Source: Candidatus Nitrosocosmicus sp.
Lineage (GTDB): Archaea > Thermoproteota > Nitrososphaeria > Nitrososphaerales > Nitrososphaeraceae
Assembly: GCA_029194465.1 (NCBI GenBank)
Contig: JARFXS010000030.1
Location: forward strand, 1 to 51,340
Direction: 5' to 3'
Length of the DNA: 51,340 nt
Part shown: positions 11,504 to 22,080 of the stretch, piece after piece
Numbering within the stretch: the first letter of the stretch is position 1
How the letters are laid out: every line of letters starts with the position of its first letter
The notes under the pieces: model-generated
What the model was told of the DNA's origin: nothing
Databases searched by the model: none
The model's input: only the letters and a program-made list of their open reading frames with translations
Translations under genes and position numbers: made by a program

Positions 11504-12286
11504 AGGTGCCCTTTCAACGGTCGTGTTGCAAGGATAATAAATGTCATTTTTGTCAAAATTACCTTTTCCGGTTTCTAAGAAGTATTCGGTGTTCTCCATA
11601 AATACACCTCTTGAGCATGCGCTTTGTGCCCATAGTGGTATGAACTCATTACAACGATCAACAGCAGCTGTAGTATTGAATTTGTATAATTTCACTAAAC
11701 CATGTCCTATTCCATGAATACAGTCCCGTTCGTGTAACCAAGTGACGTTTTCTTGGCCGATAGGGCATAGCTGTGTAATCATGATCTGATTTTTATCTAT
11801 ATTATGAACAAATTGCTCCCCCCCAAAAAGACTTTGAAAGATTCCATGGTAAACTGAACCTCCACAGAGTATTGTAGCATGATGGAGTGCCTCTTTCAAA
11901 TTGCTTGTATAATCATACAGCCACATCCCAAGATGATGACCCTCATGATGACAAGAGTAATTGTTTTCATCATAAAGCCTAACAAGATCCGAAAAAGTTC
12001 CTAAAACAATTTGCCGACTTGCTGTTTTATTGAGCTCATCTAGAGCCATCATAGGACAGTGATCATCATTATTGTAGCATGATGTTATGATTTGTTCTGC
12101 ATATGATTTAGATAAATTGTTGACTGACAAGCCATACTTTTCTATGTCAGAATTCGGTTGATTCTGTATCGATATGTGGGAACCATGTTTGGAATTGGAC
12201 CCAATCGAATAGACTTGAACAATATTACCTAGAACAAGAGATATGAATAATAGAGTTATTGCACTAGTTACAAAAATCCCTGACAT
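11471..12286 (-). pseudogene. Cys/His-rich exported protein, truncated at the dyad (copy B)
   Basis: The first 258 codons match the 423-residue protein at 30334-31605, except Met for Ile at residue 230. The frame then crosses the palindrome centre into antisense copy A sequence and stops after 13 unrelated residues. The third and later Cys motifs are lost. Start, signal peptide (1-27), the C-H-H-x-G-H-H motif (112-118) and C-I-H-G-I-G-H (189-195) are intact. It is a junction product rather than a real gene end. Confidence 0.85.
11498..11509. repeat. Head-to-head junction of copies A and B (dyad centre)
   Basis: GCACC-GA-GGTGC forms a nearly perfect 12-bp palindrome centred on 11503/11504. 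On either side the 9-kb arms A and B are inverted relative to each other with essentially no spacer. The point corresponds to position about 31118 in copy C, inside the Cys/His-rich gene. Confidence 0.85.
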
Positions 12287-12676
12287 TAATGTGATTCGTT
12301 GGGAATTTCTTGAAACCTATATTTAAACAAACCGGAATCCTATTATCCAGTTTTTCAACGTGTTCAAATCTTCTTATGAATTATGAATTTCATAGAAGGC
12401 ATTTCCTTGAATCCTCTTGCACACCTTGTAATGCAGTTTGAATAGACGGCATTACGTGATGCAACTTCATAAACAAAGTGTAATCGGATATTGCTCGATG
12501 GTATGTAAAACAAATTTGACATTATTTTGTGAAAAACCTCATCCCATGGTGTACTGATCCCACAGCCTTAAAACAAACAATCATTCCAAAAGAGATGACA
12601 TCATACGATATCCATGGGTCTAAAGGCCATTTCAATAAACATTTACTAGTGTATTCATTCTCCACTCCGCTTTATT

Positions 12677-13219
12677 TTACTTCTCAACTAACCAAATTGT
12701 CCTCTTTATGTCGGGAGTCTGTGTGTCTATACCTGTAGCATTATTCAGAAATGAGAAACTTGAACTATTTGTAATTTCAAATTGAACAATTCCATGGAAC
12801 AACTCACCTTGGTCATTAATAATTCCAATGTCTGAGGAAATCCAACTAATGTTTTGTCCATCTTCAGATGTAATAACTCCCTTGGCTGCGCTCTGAATTG
12901 TACCATCTGGTAAATGAGTATTTATGAAGGTCATATTATTGGTTACATTGCCTACGTTTTTCATAACTGCTTTTTCAATTGCATGATCTTCACTTATTAA
13001 AGGAGGGTCGGATGATAAATTTTTAGTTCCCAGGAAGATTCCAGAGTATGCCTGATATACTGGAGCAGATAAATTTAAAGAATTTGTTACTAACTTATTG
13101 AGGTTGTGATCCGCAGTTTCATTTACAATTTGATAAGGTTGACTCAGGACCTCTTTGTCATTTTGTAATAAAACACCTGCACCAAATAGTATTATGATAG
13201 ATAATATTATGAATTGCAT
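12677..13219 (-). CDS. Anchored exported protein, unknown function (copy B)
   Basis: Identical to the product of 29401-29943. The protein starts with a hydrophobic segment (residues 2-18) and continues as a Ser/Asn-rich extracellular part with several N-x-S/T sequons. A longer frame begins at 13333, but a TATA-like box at 13241-13250 sits about 26 nt before the ATG at 13219, so the 180-residue form is preferred. I do not recognise the family. Downstream of phaC in the same direction. Confidence 0.7.
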   Translation of the reverse strand: MQFIILSIIILFGAGVLLQNDKEVLSQPYQIVNETADHNLNKLVTNSLNLSAPVYQAYSGIFLGTKNLSSDPPLISEDHAIEKAVMKNVGNVTNNMTFINTHLPDGTIQSAAKGVITSEDGQNISWISSDIGIINDQGELFHGIVQFEITNSSSFSFLNNATGIDTQTPDIKRTIWLVEK

Positions 13220-13393
13220 ATCAATAACAATCAATGTTAATATATATAATTGCTTTTTGACTGTTTTGTAGAACAAGTTATGATGCATTGAATAGGGATG
13301 GCAATAACTATAAAATATGCTAAAATATCCCATTGAATCGAAAACTCTAAGTTTATTGCGAGGAGGAACTACGAAAACGGTACTTGTTTGTCA

Positions 13394-14911
13394 TTACCTG
13401 CTTTTTAACCAGTCACCTACCTTAGGCCACAACTGTTCATGTGCTCTAGAACTTATACAAGCACCAACATGACCTGAATTGAATTCTATGATTGATTTGT
13501 CTACACTTCCTATCGCATTATTAATCGCCCTACTTGATGAGGGATCAACCAAGTCATCCCTCTTCGCAATTACATTTAAGTAAGGTTGTTTAATTTTACT
13601 CAATTCAATCCTATCATTTTTCCCTATTATCATTTCATTTTTTATTAGCAGATTTTTCTTGTAACAGTCATTTACAAATTGCTTGTATATCTCGCCTATA
13701 ATAGGAGGGCTATCATATAGCCAAGTCTCTGTTGCGAAGAATTGGATCATGGAATCTATGTCTTTAGGTTTTCCCTCAAAGAAAAAGTGAGGATATTTGT
13801 GCAGAAAATCTATTGGGCTCCTGAGCAAAAATGAACTATTAATAAACCCACTCGGAGTATTACCGAATGTATCTACAATAGAATTGGCGTTTATGCTTTT
13901 TGTCCACACGCTTAAGAGATTATTATCAACACTAAAATCACCTGGTGTTGCAAAAGTCACTATGTTCTTTATTTTTTCAGGATGTAGTGCTGCCAGCATA
14001 AGAGCCAGGTCACCTCCCCAACAATAACCCAATAATGAAACCTTTTCAGAATTTGAATGCTCCAGTATGTGATCGATTGCGTCGGTAAGATAATGGTTCA
14101 CATAATGTCCCACAGTTAGTTCCTTATCATATGCACTTGGAGTTCCCCAATCAGTAGTATAGACATCAAAGCCTTGTTTTTGAAAATTTCTAACGATACT
14201 CGAATCGGGAAGAAGGTCGAGAATGTAATTTCTGTTAATAAAGGCATAGATAATCAGTAGAGGTGTAGATACAGGAGTAGTAAATCCACCAGATGCTAGT
14301 TTTGTACTTGGCATTCCTTTTTTGACAATCTCATTTTCATCATTTTTTTGTCTATGATTATTTTCTTGAGGCAAATCATAATGAAATAGAGAATATTTGT
14401 TTTCAGAGTGGATCTTGTGACACGGGGTTCTATATATTACATCTCTCAAAGGTTCGATAAATTCATTGTTCCAAAAGGAGTTCACATTGGAGATGTATTG
14501 ATATATCAATCCAGCTCCTGTAATTTTCGCAATGTCGCAATAGCTTTTAACAAATTCTGAAAGAGATGCCACAAATGCTTTATCTCTAAAGTTTGTATCA
14601 AATTTATTACGTATTTTAGAAAGTATTATTTTTTCAGATTTATCGTAGATTTCTTGTTGTTTATCATAGCTAGTAAACATCAAGGCATTACCAACTATAG
14701 CTTCCTTTTTTATTTCTTTTAGATCTTCTCTCGCATCAGTAAATGGTACAGAGAAGGCCTCAATAAACGCGCTGTAGACTCTAGAATAAAATTCGATCGA
14801 AGAAGCAAAAACATCAACATAAGTTTCCACTAATTTGGGTTTGTAATAATAATTATTGCTTTTGGTATTTGTAAAAAGGTTACTTTCATTTAATTTAGGA
14901 TCGGGATTCAT
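13394..14911 (-). CDS. phaC: Polyhydroxyalkanoate synthase, class III type (copy B)
   Basis: All 505 residues equal those of the copy at 27709-29226. It carries the PhaC lipase-like box G295-Y-C297-W-G-G with Cys as nucleophile, Asp452 and His481 completing the triad. PhaC polymerises hydroxyacyl-CoA into PHA at the granule surface. Class III enzymes work with a PhaE partner; none is visible in the window. Complete identity with copy C over 1.5 kb means that the duplication is very recent, kept identical by conversion between inverted arms, or an assembly duplicate. Confidence 0.93.
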   Translation of the reverse strand: MNPDPKLNESNLFTNTKSNNYYYKPKLVETYVDVFASSIEFYSRVYSAFIEAFSVPFTDAREDLKEIKKEAIVGNALMFTSYDKQQEIYDKSEKIILSKIRNKFDTNFRDKAFVASLSEFVKSYCDIAKITGAGLIYQYISNVNSFWNNEFIEPLRDVIYRTPCHKIHSENKYSLFHYDLPQENNHRQKNDENEIVKKGMPSTKLASGGFTTPVSTPLLIIYAFINRNYILDLLPDSSIVRNFQKQGFDVYTTDWGTPSAYDKELTVGHYVNHYLTDAIDHILEHSNSEKVSLLGYCWGGDLALMLAALHPEKIKNIVTFATPGDFSVDNNLLSVWTKSINANSIVDTFGNTPSGFINSSFLLRSPIDFLHKYPHFFFEGKPKDIDSMIQFFATETWLYDSPPIIGEIYKQFVNDCYKKNLLIKNEMIIGKNDRIELSKIKQPYLNVIAKRDDLVDPSSSRAINNAIGSVDKSIIEFNSGHVGACISSRAHEQLWPKVGDWLKSR

Positions 14912-15640
14912 ACATCATCTTTTAATTAATAGTATATTAAGAAACTACTTATTTCGTGTACTTTAGGTCGTTAGTATTCAAAGCTCTCAAATATTATTAT
15001 GTATATTTACAACAGCTCTGACTAGACCCTGTATAAAATCAACCCTTGTACTTCAATAGGTTTCTTTCTTAATTAGAATAATTTAATTTAGCATTTGAAA
15101 ATACATCGAGTCTGAAAATAAGGGAGACTATATCAATTTGGATAATTCCATTTATGGTTTTACCCATTACCCGGTATTAATATCGTTACCAAATTGAACC
15201 TCAGGTTCATTAATGGTTGAAACAAATTTCATCCGTACTTCTATTGAATTGAAAGATTTACATAGTCCGATTCAATTTACAGGCTCGTTAAGTTCAATAC
15301 AAAAAATGACACAAGACACTGTTATAATACTTGTGCTGGCAGTATCCTCGATTTGTTGGGATTTAATCGAGATATAAAAGAGATAATCCATATTAGCAAA
15401 AATAACATTGCTTCTTCTTCTAACCATTCAAGGCAGTATTTTCGTGGCCTTCATCAGTGACAAACCTATAGAGCGCTAACACACTGAACTATACAATATG
15501 GTACATACTCTGATGCATACCTCTTCTAACGGTCTTAATAGACATAGGACATTTCAAACTAAAGGATTAACGATAAGTTGGCAGGGGCACCCAATATGTT
15601 AGAAAGCTTAAATATTAAATGACGTAATTTCATGTAAATT

Positions 15641-16063
15641 ATGAATAACTTTAACAAAATGACCATGATTGCAGCTATTGCGGGTATCCTGACATTCTCT
15701 ATACTTACAATGGCATCGTTGTCAAGCAATCAGGTATCCGCTCAAATGGCTGACTGTCAAACAACTTTAAGTTTAGCTTCATTTCCAAGAACAGGAACTG
15801 TCGGTTCTGATGGTACCCTTCCTGTAAATTTGTTGGGTGAGCTAAAATGCGGTGACTCCGGTATAAGTGGAGCTACTGTAATAATTACAGGTATAGATGA
15901 CAATAGTAACGATGTTATAACAAATGAAGTGGGTAAATATAATTTACAGCTCCGATTGGGCCCAGGAGAATATGCACTTCAAGCATACTTTGCTGGAGAC
16001 GAAACTCACATTTCAGCATCAGCATCAAAGACACTCAAAGTTAATGAACTTTCACAAGGGTAG
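15641..16063 (+). CDS. Secreted Ig-like domain protein (copy B)
   Basis: Identical to 26557-26979 (complement). 140 residues with a signal peptide (1-35, cleavage after V-S-A-Q) and one beta-sandwich domain of the carboxypeptidase-regulatory/Ig type. A Gly-rich G-x-S-G-A-T-V turn, the pattern N-E-V-G-K-Y-N-L and Y-A-L-Q-A-Y-F-A-G-D are typical of repeated Ig-like extracellular modules. Two Cys (39 and 70) could form a disulfide. It is transcribed opposite to its neighbours. Role probably at the cell surface; partner unknown. Confidence 0.8.
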   Translation: MNNFNKMTMIAAIAGILTFSILTMASLSSNQVSAQMADCQTTLSLASFPRTGTVGSDGTLPVNLLGELKCGDSGISGATVIITGIDDNSNDVITNEVGKYNLQLRLGPGEYALQAYFAGDETHISASASKTLKVNELSQG

Positions 16064-16839
16064 TTGTTACCCTCCTTTTTATTTATAGATTTTATATTAA
16101 GTCCTACTGTCATTTGACGGTTAGTTTCTAAATATGAGAGGAATACGGTTTATTCTGTAGCATATCATTATTTTCTTATACAAAGACCCTACGTAGTATC
16201 TAGGACAAGTAACTTTATACCATAACTCTCCTAATGACAAATAAAATGGCAACAGTAACTTCTTAATGGACCACGTCGAATAAAATTGAATATTAGTAAA
16301 TTGGTGTACTTGTGGTTAAACTGGAATTAGATGAAAAAAGATTCGCTACAGATCTAATGTAAGCTCATTGGAAATCACAAGGAAATTCACCCGAGTCTAA
16401 TCTCAAGTGCGAAGCAAATTTGACGGAATGAATCTCGCTCCATTTTTGATTAACATAATTGGTAAGACAAGGATGAAATTTTATGCCAGTTCCAAATTTT
16501 TAATAAATAATCAAATTTACTGATCTATATCATTTTTCTATTCCCGATCGTGTGGCATTTAAGATTCAACACCTATAAAAATAAGAATCGTTGATGTATC
16601 CTAGCAAAATCAAATCTGAGATCGATTCTGGAAAAAAGAATTTGAAATCCTAATTATTAAGATTTTGATACTAAAGAATTATTTAGAAACCATTACAATA
16701 CAAATTATTCATCGAAGATATATTTCTCAATGAGCAAAGACTTTAATTTGACTAATATAGATCCCATCAACTAGAATTATCTGCACAGATGCTTACTAAT
16801 TTTAAAGTATTTAGTTAAGAAATTATTTGATTAATTGTT

Positions 16840-16852
16840 AAAAAAAAGAGGT
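16840..16852 (-). terminator. T-rich terminator of the single-unit repeat protein gene
   Basis: On the minus strand the stop codon is followed within about 15 nt by a run of seven or more T. The same CTCTTTTTTCTTT-type tract follows the copy C gene at 25768-25782. T-tracts without hairpins are the usual archaeal terminator. Confidence 0.45.
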
Positions 16853-17125
16853 CTATCTTTGACCTAAGGCTAAGTTACCTTCGTTGGTTTGGAACATAAA
16901 GCCTAAGTTGTTGCATCCTGCTATTGTAAATACTCCAGATACACATTGTGCATTTTGCTCGTTTTCTTGGTCTTGTTCAATTGCTTGCTCTGCATCATTT
17001 GATTTTTTGTGTTTTCCGCCTGCATATGCCATGTTGTCACCAAATGCTACTACTGATCCAATTAGGGCAGCTGCAATAAACATTGCAAAGAGTCCAACCT
17101 TATAGTTTTTTGTTATGTTACTCAT
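16853..17125 (-). CDS. Secreted single-unit repeat protein, 90 residues (copy B, intact)
   Basis: A signal peptide (about 1-35, ending near A-Y-A-G) is followed by a short Lys-rich linker and one unit (residues 45-90) that aligns without gaps to the 55-residue unit of the neighbouring repeat protein. Shared features are the Gln ladder A-x-Q-x-I-x-Q-x-Q, N-A-Q-C61-V-S-G, a second Cys ten residues on (C71-N-N) and Q-x-N-x-G-N-x-A-L-x-Q. I infer a minor or cap subunit working with the long repeat protein, encoded about 340 bp away on the same strand. This is the only one of three copies with an uninterrupted frame. No known family recognised. Confidence 0.75.
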   Translation of the reverse strand: MSNITKNYKVGLFAMFIAAALIGSVVAFGDNMAYAGGKHKKSNDAEQAIEQDQENEQNAQCVSGVFTIAGCNNLGFMFQTNEGNLALGQR

Positions 17126-17465
17126 GGTAATTACATTGTATAAGTGAAATTACCAATATCTCAGTTTAGACACTCGATACTGCGATATTTCTCTATACTA
17201 TATAACAAGTAATTTATTCTAATAAAGAATTTTATTGTTTTCAGAAAGTAATAAAGTTATTAGACTAGGGTCATAAAGATAGAGCATCTGCTTGATTTTT
17301 TTATATTTTCTAATTGAATCTAATTTAGAATAAAATGTAAATTAACACGATAATCAGTCTAAAATAGATATACCCAAAGTATTCTCAGGTTAGCAAATCC
17401 TTAGCTCAAAAATTAGATAAAAAATGTTGAGTCGTAATTGATGAGTTCAGATAAAAAATGATGCC

Positions 17466-19300
17466 TCAGTCAGATGAACTTCCTCCATCATCACTGCCAT
17501 CATCACTGCCATCATCACTGCCACCGTCACTGCCACCGTCACTGCCATCATCGCTATTACCGCTACCTCCCTCTTGTGCTGCTGCATTATTTCCAGTGTT
17601 TTCTTGACTTTGTGAGTTTGCGTTGTTTCCAGAATCAACAGTGCTAGGACCAGAGACTACGCTGCTACCTTGGTTGGAGGCTTGTGATTGTCCAATTCCT
17701 TGGTTGGCTGAATTGCCACCACTACCACTGCCAGTTCCACCTTGTTGTGCTAAAGCGTTGCTTCCACTATTTACTTGTTTTTGGAAATTTTCATTATCAC
17801 AAGATACTATAAGGTCTTTACCAGAAACGCATTGTGCGTTTTGGTTGGAGGCTTGTGATTGTCCAATTCCTTGGTTGGCTGAATTGCCACCACTACCACT
17901 ACCACCTTGTTGTGCTGCTGCGTTGTTTCCGGTGTTAGTTTGGCTTTGAGTATTTTTGTTGCTACATGAATTGCTTAAAGAACCGCCTGCTACACATTGT
18001 GCGTTTTGGTTTGAGGTTTGTGATTGTCCAATTCCTTGGTTGGCTGAATTGCCACCACTACCACTACCACCTTGTTGTCCTACAGCGTTACTGCCACTAT
18101 TTGCTTGGTTTGAGTGCTTGTATTATTACATGAATCAGATACGTCTGAGCCACTACACATTGTGTGCGTTTTGGTTGGAGGTTTGTGATTGTCCAATTCC
18201 TTGGTTGGCTGAATTGCCACCACTACCACTACCGCCACTCTGAGCTGCTGCGTTGTTTCCGGTGTTAGTTTGGCTTTGAGTATTTGTGTTGTTACATGAA
18301 TTTGCGGTATTTCCACCAGCCACACATTGTGCGTTTTGGTTGGAGGTTTGTGATTGTCCAATTCCTTGGTTGGCTGAATTGCCACCACTACCACTGCCAC
18401 CTTGTTGTCCTACACAGCGTTACTGCCGGTGTTGTTTTGAGTCTGAGTGTTTGTGTTGTTTCCTGAACCTGCAGTGTTGCCACCAGATGCTACGCCACTA
18501 CCTTGGTTGGAGGTTTGTGATTGTCCAATTCCTTGGTTGGCTGAATTGCCACCACTACCACTACCACCTTGTTGTGCTGCTGCGTTGTTTCCGGTGTTAG
18601 TTTGGCTTTGGTTATTTGAGTTGTTTCAGAATCATAAATTACCAGAAGCTACGCCACTACCTTGTTGAGGTTTGTGATTGTCAATTCCTTGGTTGGCTGA
18701 ATTGCCACCACTCCACTGCCCTTGTTGTCCCTATTAGCGTTACTTCGGTGTTGTTTTGAGTCTGAGTGTTTGCGTTGTTTCCTGAACCTGCAGTGTTGCC
18801 ACCAGATGCTACGCCACTACCTTGGTTGGAGGTTTGTGATTGTCCAATTCCTTGGTTGGCTGAATTCACCACTACCACTACCACCTTGTGTTGTGCTGCG
18901 TTGTTTCCGGTGTTAGTTTGGCTTTGGATTATTTGAGTTGTTTCAGAATCAGTTGTATTACCACAGATGCTACGCCACTACCCTGGTTGGAGGTTTGTGA
19001 TTGTCCAATTCCTTGGTTGGCTGAATTGCCACCACTACCACTGCCACCTTGTTGTGCTAAAGCGTTGCTTCACTATTTGCTTGGTTTTGAGTATTCGCGT
19101 TGTTACACGAAAAAAGGGTGCCGTTCCTGATACACAAACACCAAGTTGGACTGCAGATTGTGATTGGCCTATGCCTTGGTTAGCCGTATTGGTTGGGAAA
19201 CTAATACATTCATGGTCATTGAAGTTGGACCTAAAAGCAAAATGAATGATATTGAAACTATAACTAAAGACAGAGCATTTGCATTAATAATGCTACTCAT
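17466..19300 (-). CDS. Secreted Gln/Asn/Gly-rich 55-residue-repeat protein (copy B, frameshifted)
   Basis: Inverted counterpart of 23285-25149 with the same nine units, signal peptide and Asp/Gly/Ser tail. It has several single-base or short indels (for example near 18410, 18625, 18715-18740, 18868 and 19070) that break the frame at places different from copy C. Where one copy is broken the other is usually open, so a continuous parent of about 620 residues can be reconstructed. Units carry N-A-Q-C...C-N-N Cys pairs in the C-terminal half and Cys-free G-S-G-V-A-S-G versions in the N-terminal half. See the copy C entry. Confidence 0.75.
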
Positions 19301-20507
19301 TCAGCACTTATTACGAATATAGGTATATAAAGTCATGTATAGAATTATTAATTTTATTAGAAATTTGTATATAATTTCTTTTTCTATATTCCAGTATTCT
19401 TTCTGAAATCGTTCTACTTCTAGAGGTAGTATTATAATAGTTCTTTTTGTTCAAAAGTGATTCATGTGTTCCAGTTCTGAGAGCCTTGTTTATTATTTTT
19501 TCTATTTCGCAAACAATCACAGTAAATAATGCCAGTCAGCATGTTTTTGCTTAACTTGAGATCTGAATAAGTTGAAATAAAAACGAAAATGAGGTATTTT
19601 GCCATTACCCCTGGTTTTAGTTCAAAAAACGGTTTCTTCGTAGTGAGTTCAGAAAATCAAAACAAGATTTGAACATTTTATGTTTTTGTAAGTTTGCATT
19701 GTATCATTACATCTTTTTCTATTGCATCATTAAACATAATCTAATAGATCATTTTCCAGTTGTGGATCTGGTTGCACTTGTGGTTAGATTCAACAGATCC
19801 CAGATATTTCTGCGGGTGGATCCGCATTATTTTTGTAAATAAAAGATTTGTTTGTATCAAAAGGATCTACCAAGGAGAAAGTAAGACGGCTTAAAGGGTG
19901 TTCTCCTTATGATATTGAGGATCGAGATAATACATGCTGAGAGGCATCTTTTATATCTTGATCCCAGTAAAAACCTGTTCGTGTTTTTCTAAAAGTCTTT
20001 ATCTATCTTCAATTATGTCTACCGACAATAGCAACTCTGTTACGCCTCTCTCCCTATAAAAATACAGTTTTAAAAAATTGTCACCCCCTGCATTCAAAAC
20101 CTTTTCAGGATCCAACAGACTATTTCATTAAAAGATAGAGATTTGCTCAATTTCTTGTCCTCTTTATGTATAAATTTAAAAAATAGAAAGAGCCACCCGC
20201 TACTGTCATTAAATCACTTTGATTTTGAGACACTATTAATCGTGGTATGCCGATAAGTCAGACATCTGCAACTAATTTACAATGCTGGCAATCCATCTTT
20301 GATATGATATTGCAAAGCCATGTTGTTCGTTGAAAATCTTGAGGATATCCACGGTCTAAATGATAGATAAAGTAATTCGATATTCTACAAATCTTGGATT
20401 AGAATTCAAGAGATGATGTCTCAGAGTTAGTTTTATGGTTTTTGAGGTCACATTTATCTTGAATGGTCAATGTACTGAAGAACAATAACAGAATATAGAG
20501 AAAGACA
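19301..20507. other. Non-coding stretch between repeat-protein and methyltransferase genes (copy B)
   Basis: Inverted copy of 22081-23284. No believable gene; short frames here are not preserved in copy C. The TATA-like box of the repeat-protein gene (CTTTATATAC on the minus strand) lies near 19324-19333. Nothing else is recognisable. Confidence 0.55.
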
Positions 20508-20604
20508 ATACGTCTAACTAGGAAAGGTCAATTAAGGTGAGACTAATTTAAGATTGGGAGAGCGTAGCCGCAGGGTGGCAAAAAGTGGTTTAGGACTTTG
20601 AAGT
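20508..20604 (+). pseudogene. Methyltransferase N-terminal fragment (end of copy B)
   Basis: In the plus direction this encodes the first ~35 codons of the methyltransferase (DWESVAAGW region at about 20553-20580). The start codon is changed to ACG and the copy ends abruptly at the hinge. It is useful because its TTT-AGG spelling at about 20590 shows the frame that copy C has lost at 21985-22000. Confidence 0.7.
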
Positions 20605-20899
20605 TTCCATTTTCATCCACTATGACCGTTACACTTCCGTCTGTAGGAATGTATCGCTCTCCAGTAGAACTATAACCTCCAGAATCCTTGATTGTTTGCA
20701 TGGTAATAGATAGGTAGGGTTTGGTCGCTGTATTTCCATCAGGAAGTTTGGTCGCTTGTTCATCCAAAGGTATTGTCGTATTTCGTTGTTGCGAATATGA
20801 TTTGTGAATTATAGTGACACCACCGTACATCACACAAACAATTGTTAGAAATATTGATACAAAACAAATGCATAATGGAGTATTAAAATTTCTATCCAT
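20605..20899 (-). pseudogene. Exported-protein gene truncated at the hinge
   Basis: The N-terminal half of the protein encoded at 1974-2597, with three substitutions in about 110 residues, including Gly to Glu and Tyr to Ser. The frame runs past the hinge at 20604 into copy B sequence and stops at 20543 after about 20 unrelated residues. TATA-like box and both candidate ATGs (20941 and 20899) are conserved. Confidence 0.8.
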
Positions 20900-21989
20900 T
20901 GTTAATATGATGATTACTCTGTAAAATACTTTAAAGGTCATCTATTTATACGATGATTTCAAATGCATTGATATCATGGCCCATTGTATTAATAAAAATG
21001 GCTTTCAACAAAGGTTTTGTCCAATGCAGCTGAGGCATATTTTTCTATAATGAATTTGTATTTTTTCTCTACCTTATTGAATTGACTCGTTTAATTAGCC
21101 TAACGGTTTCTATATTACCAACTTTGGAATCTGCACTACACGCTAGATATATACTCGGTTAATATCGCAATGTTAAACTATGAGGTAAACCCATAAAAGT
21201 TTCCAGGGATAGGTTATTGTTTTTCACCCACAATACATATAGCTTCATTATCTAAAACTATGGAACCCGTATTATCTTTTACATATTTTGTTGCCTCTAC
21301 TGTAACTGCTTCCCATATCTTCTCCTTGCGATCTCTAGTTTGATCATTTAACAATCTAAGAACCGGTGCGGCTATATCTTTAGTAAAATTTGTGTATTCT
21401 AAAGCAGAATCGAATTCAAAGGCTATATTAATCCGTTCAATTTCTATGACTTTGAATCCGCACCTTACAAAAGACTCCTTAAGAATATTTTCATCAGCTA
21501 AACTGAATGGTCCCGGTGTTCCAAGCGGAGGGGGCGATGAAATATCAAGTTCCTTTCTTACTATATCCAAAGCCAGGGCAAGTTGAGGAACTTTCTCTGA
21601 TGTTGCCCAAACACTAGCCGCAAAACGTCCACCGTTAACCAATGATTTATTGATATTAACTAGTCCTGAGTCGAGATCTTCTAAAAACATTAATCCCAAT
21701 CTACATAATGCCGAGTCAAAACTTAATTCCGGCAAGGGGATCGTTACTGCATCGCCTTCTTTAAAGTCAATTATTCCTTCCAAATGCTCTGCGATAGCTC
21801 TCTTTCTTGCTATTGATAACATTTGTGATGATATGTCCGTAGCCAATACATGACCACTGGTGCCAACGCATTTAGCTACAGTAATTGCAGGTTCTCCCTT
21901 ACCAGTCGCAATATCAAGAACTTTAGAAGCTGGTTTTATTTTTGCCATCTCTATTAGTCTGTCACTCATTTTATAAGCACCTTTTCAAA
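20605..21989. repeat. Hinge between inverted copies B and C; direct repeat of 2302-3540
   Basis: The inverted arms end at 20604 and start again at about 21990, so this 1385-bp segment would be the loop of a giant hairpin. It carries the 5' half of the exported-protein gene and most of the methyltransferase gene, both also present in order at 2302-3540. The join to the left is sharp: sequence equal to 2302 onward starts at 20605. Confidence 0.85.
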
Positions 21990-22080
21990 TGTCCTAAAAC
22001 CACTTTTGCCACCCTGCGGCTACGCTCTCCCAATCTTGACGTTGATCTCGTCTTAATTGACCAGCACCTGAATTAGACAT
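21214..22080 (-). CDS. Class I SAM-dependent methyltransferase (UbiE-like), N-terminal frameshifts
   Basis: A Rossmann-fold methyltransferase of about 288 residues. Motif I V-L-D-I-A-T-G-K-G-E-P lies near residues 54-64 and the acidic A-T-D-I-S motif near 80-84. The clean frame begins only at 21969 (251 residues). The N-terminal WESVAAGWQKWF segment is coded upstream in the same frame from an ATG at 22080, interrupted between 21985 and 22000 by two compensating shifts (TTTT for TTT, and one G missing). Both lie exactly at the hinge of the inverted repeat. A TATA-like AT-rich box at about 22100-22112 suits the 22080 start. Substrate unknown; UbiE-type enzymes methylate quinones or other small molecules. 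Confidence 0.85.

Larger units (their letters stand above)
11504..20604 (-). repeat. Copy B of the triplicated locus (inverted, well preserved)
   Basis: This is the reverse complement of 21990-31118. Its length between anchors (9069 bp) is almost that of copy C (9104 bp). The phaC, anchored-protein and Ig-like genes encode the same proteins as copy C, with no residue differing in 505, 180 and 140. Differences cluster in the repeat gene, in homopolymers and within about 130 bp of the 11503 dyad. No transposase, integrase or terminal repeat lies at either end. Confidence 0.92.

Noticed and set aside
13797..14027. 76-codon frame antisense to phaC (also 28593-28823)
   Set aside because: It lies wholly inside the well-supported phaC gene in the opposite direction; its conservation only reflects phaC identity.
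17623..18916. Long Pro/Leu/Trp-rich open frames on the plus strand of copy B (and minus strand of copy C)
   Set aside because: They are antisense shadows of the Gln/Asn/Gly-rich repeat gene; GC-biased repeats leave the opposite strand open, and these frames lack starts or family features.
17466..19250. CRISPR-like regular repeats
   Set aside because: The 165-bp repeats are coding units of a secreted protein, with no short identical repeats separated by unique spacers and no cas genes.
19311..19520. 69-codon minus-strand frame in the copy B intergenic region
   Set aside because: The matching sequence in copy C is broken by stops, and no family features are present.
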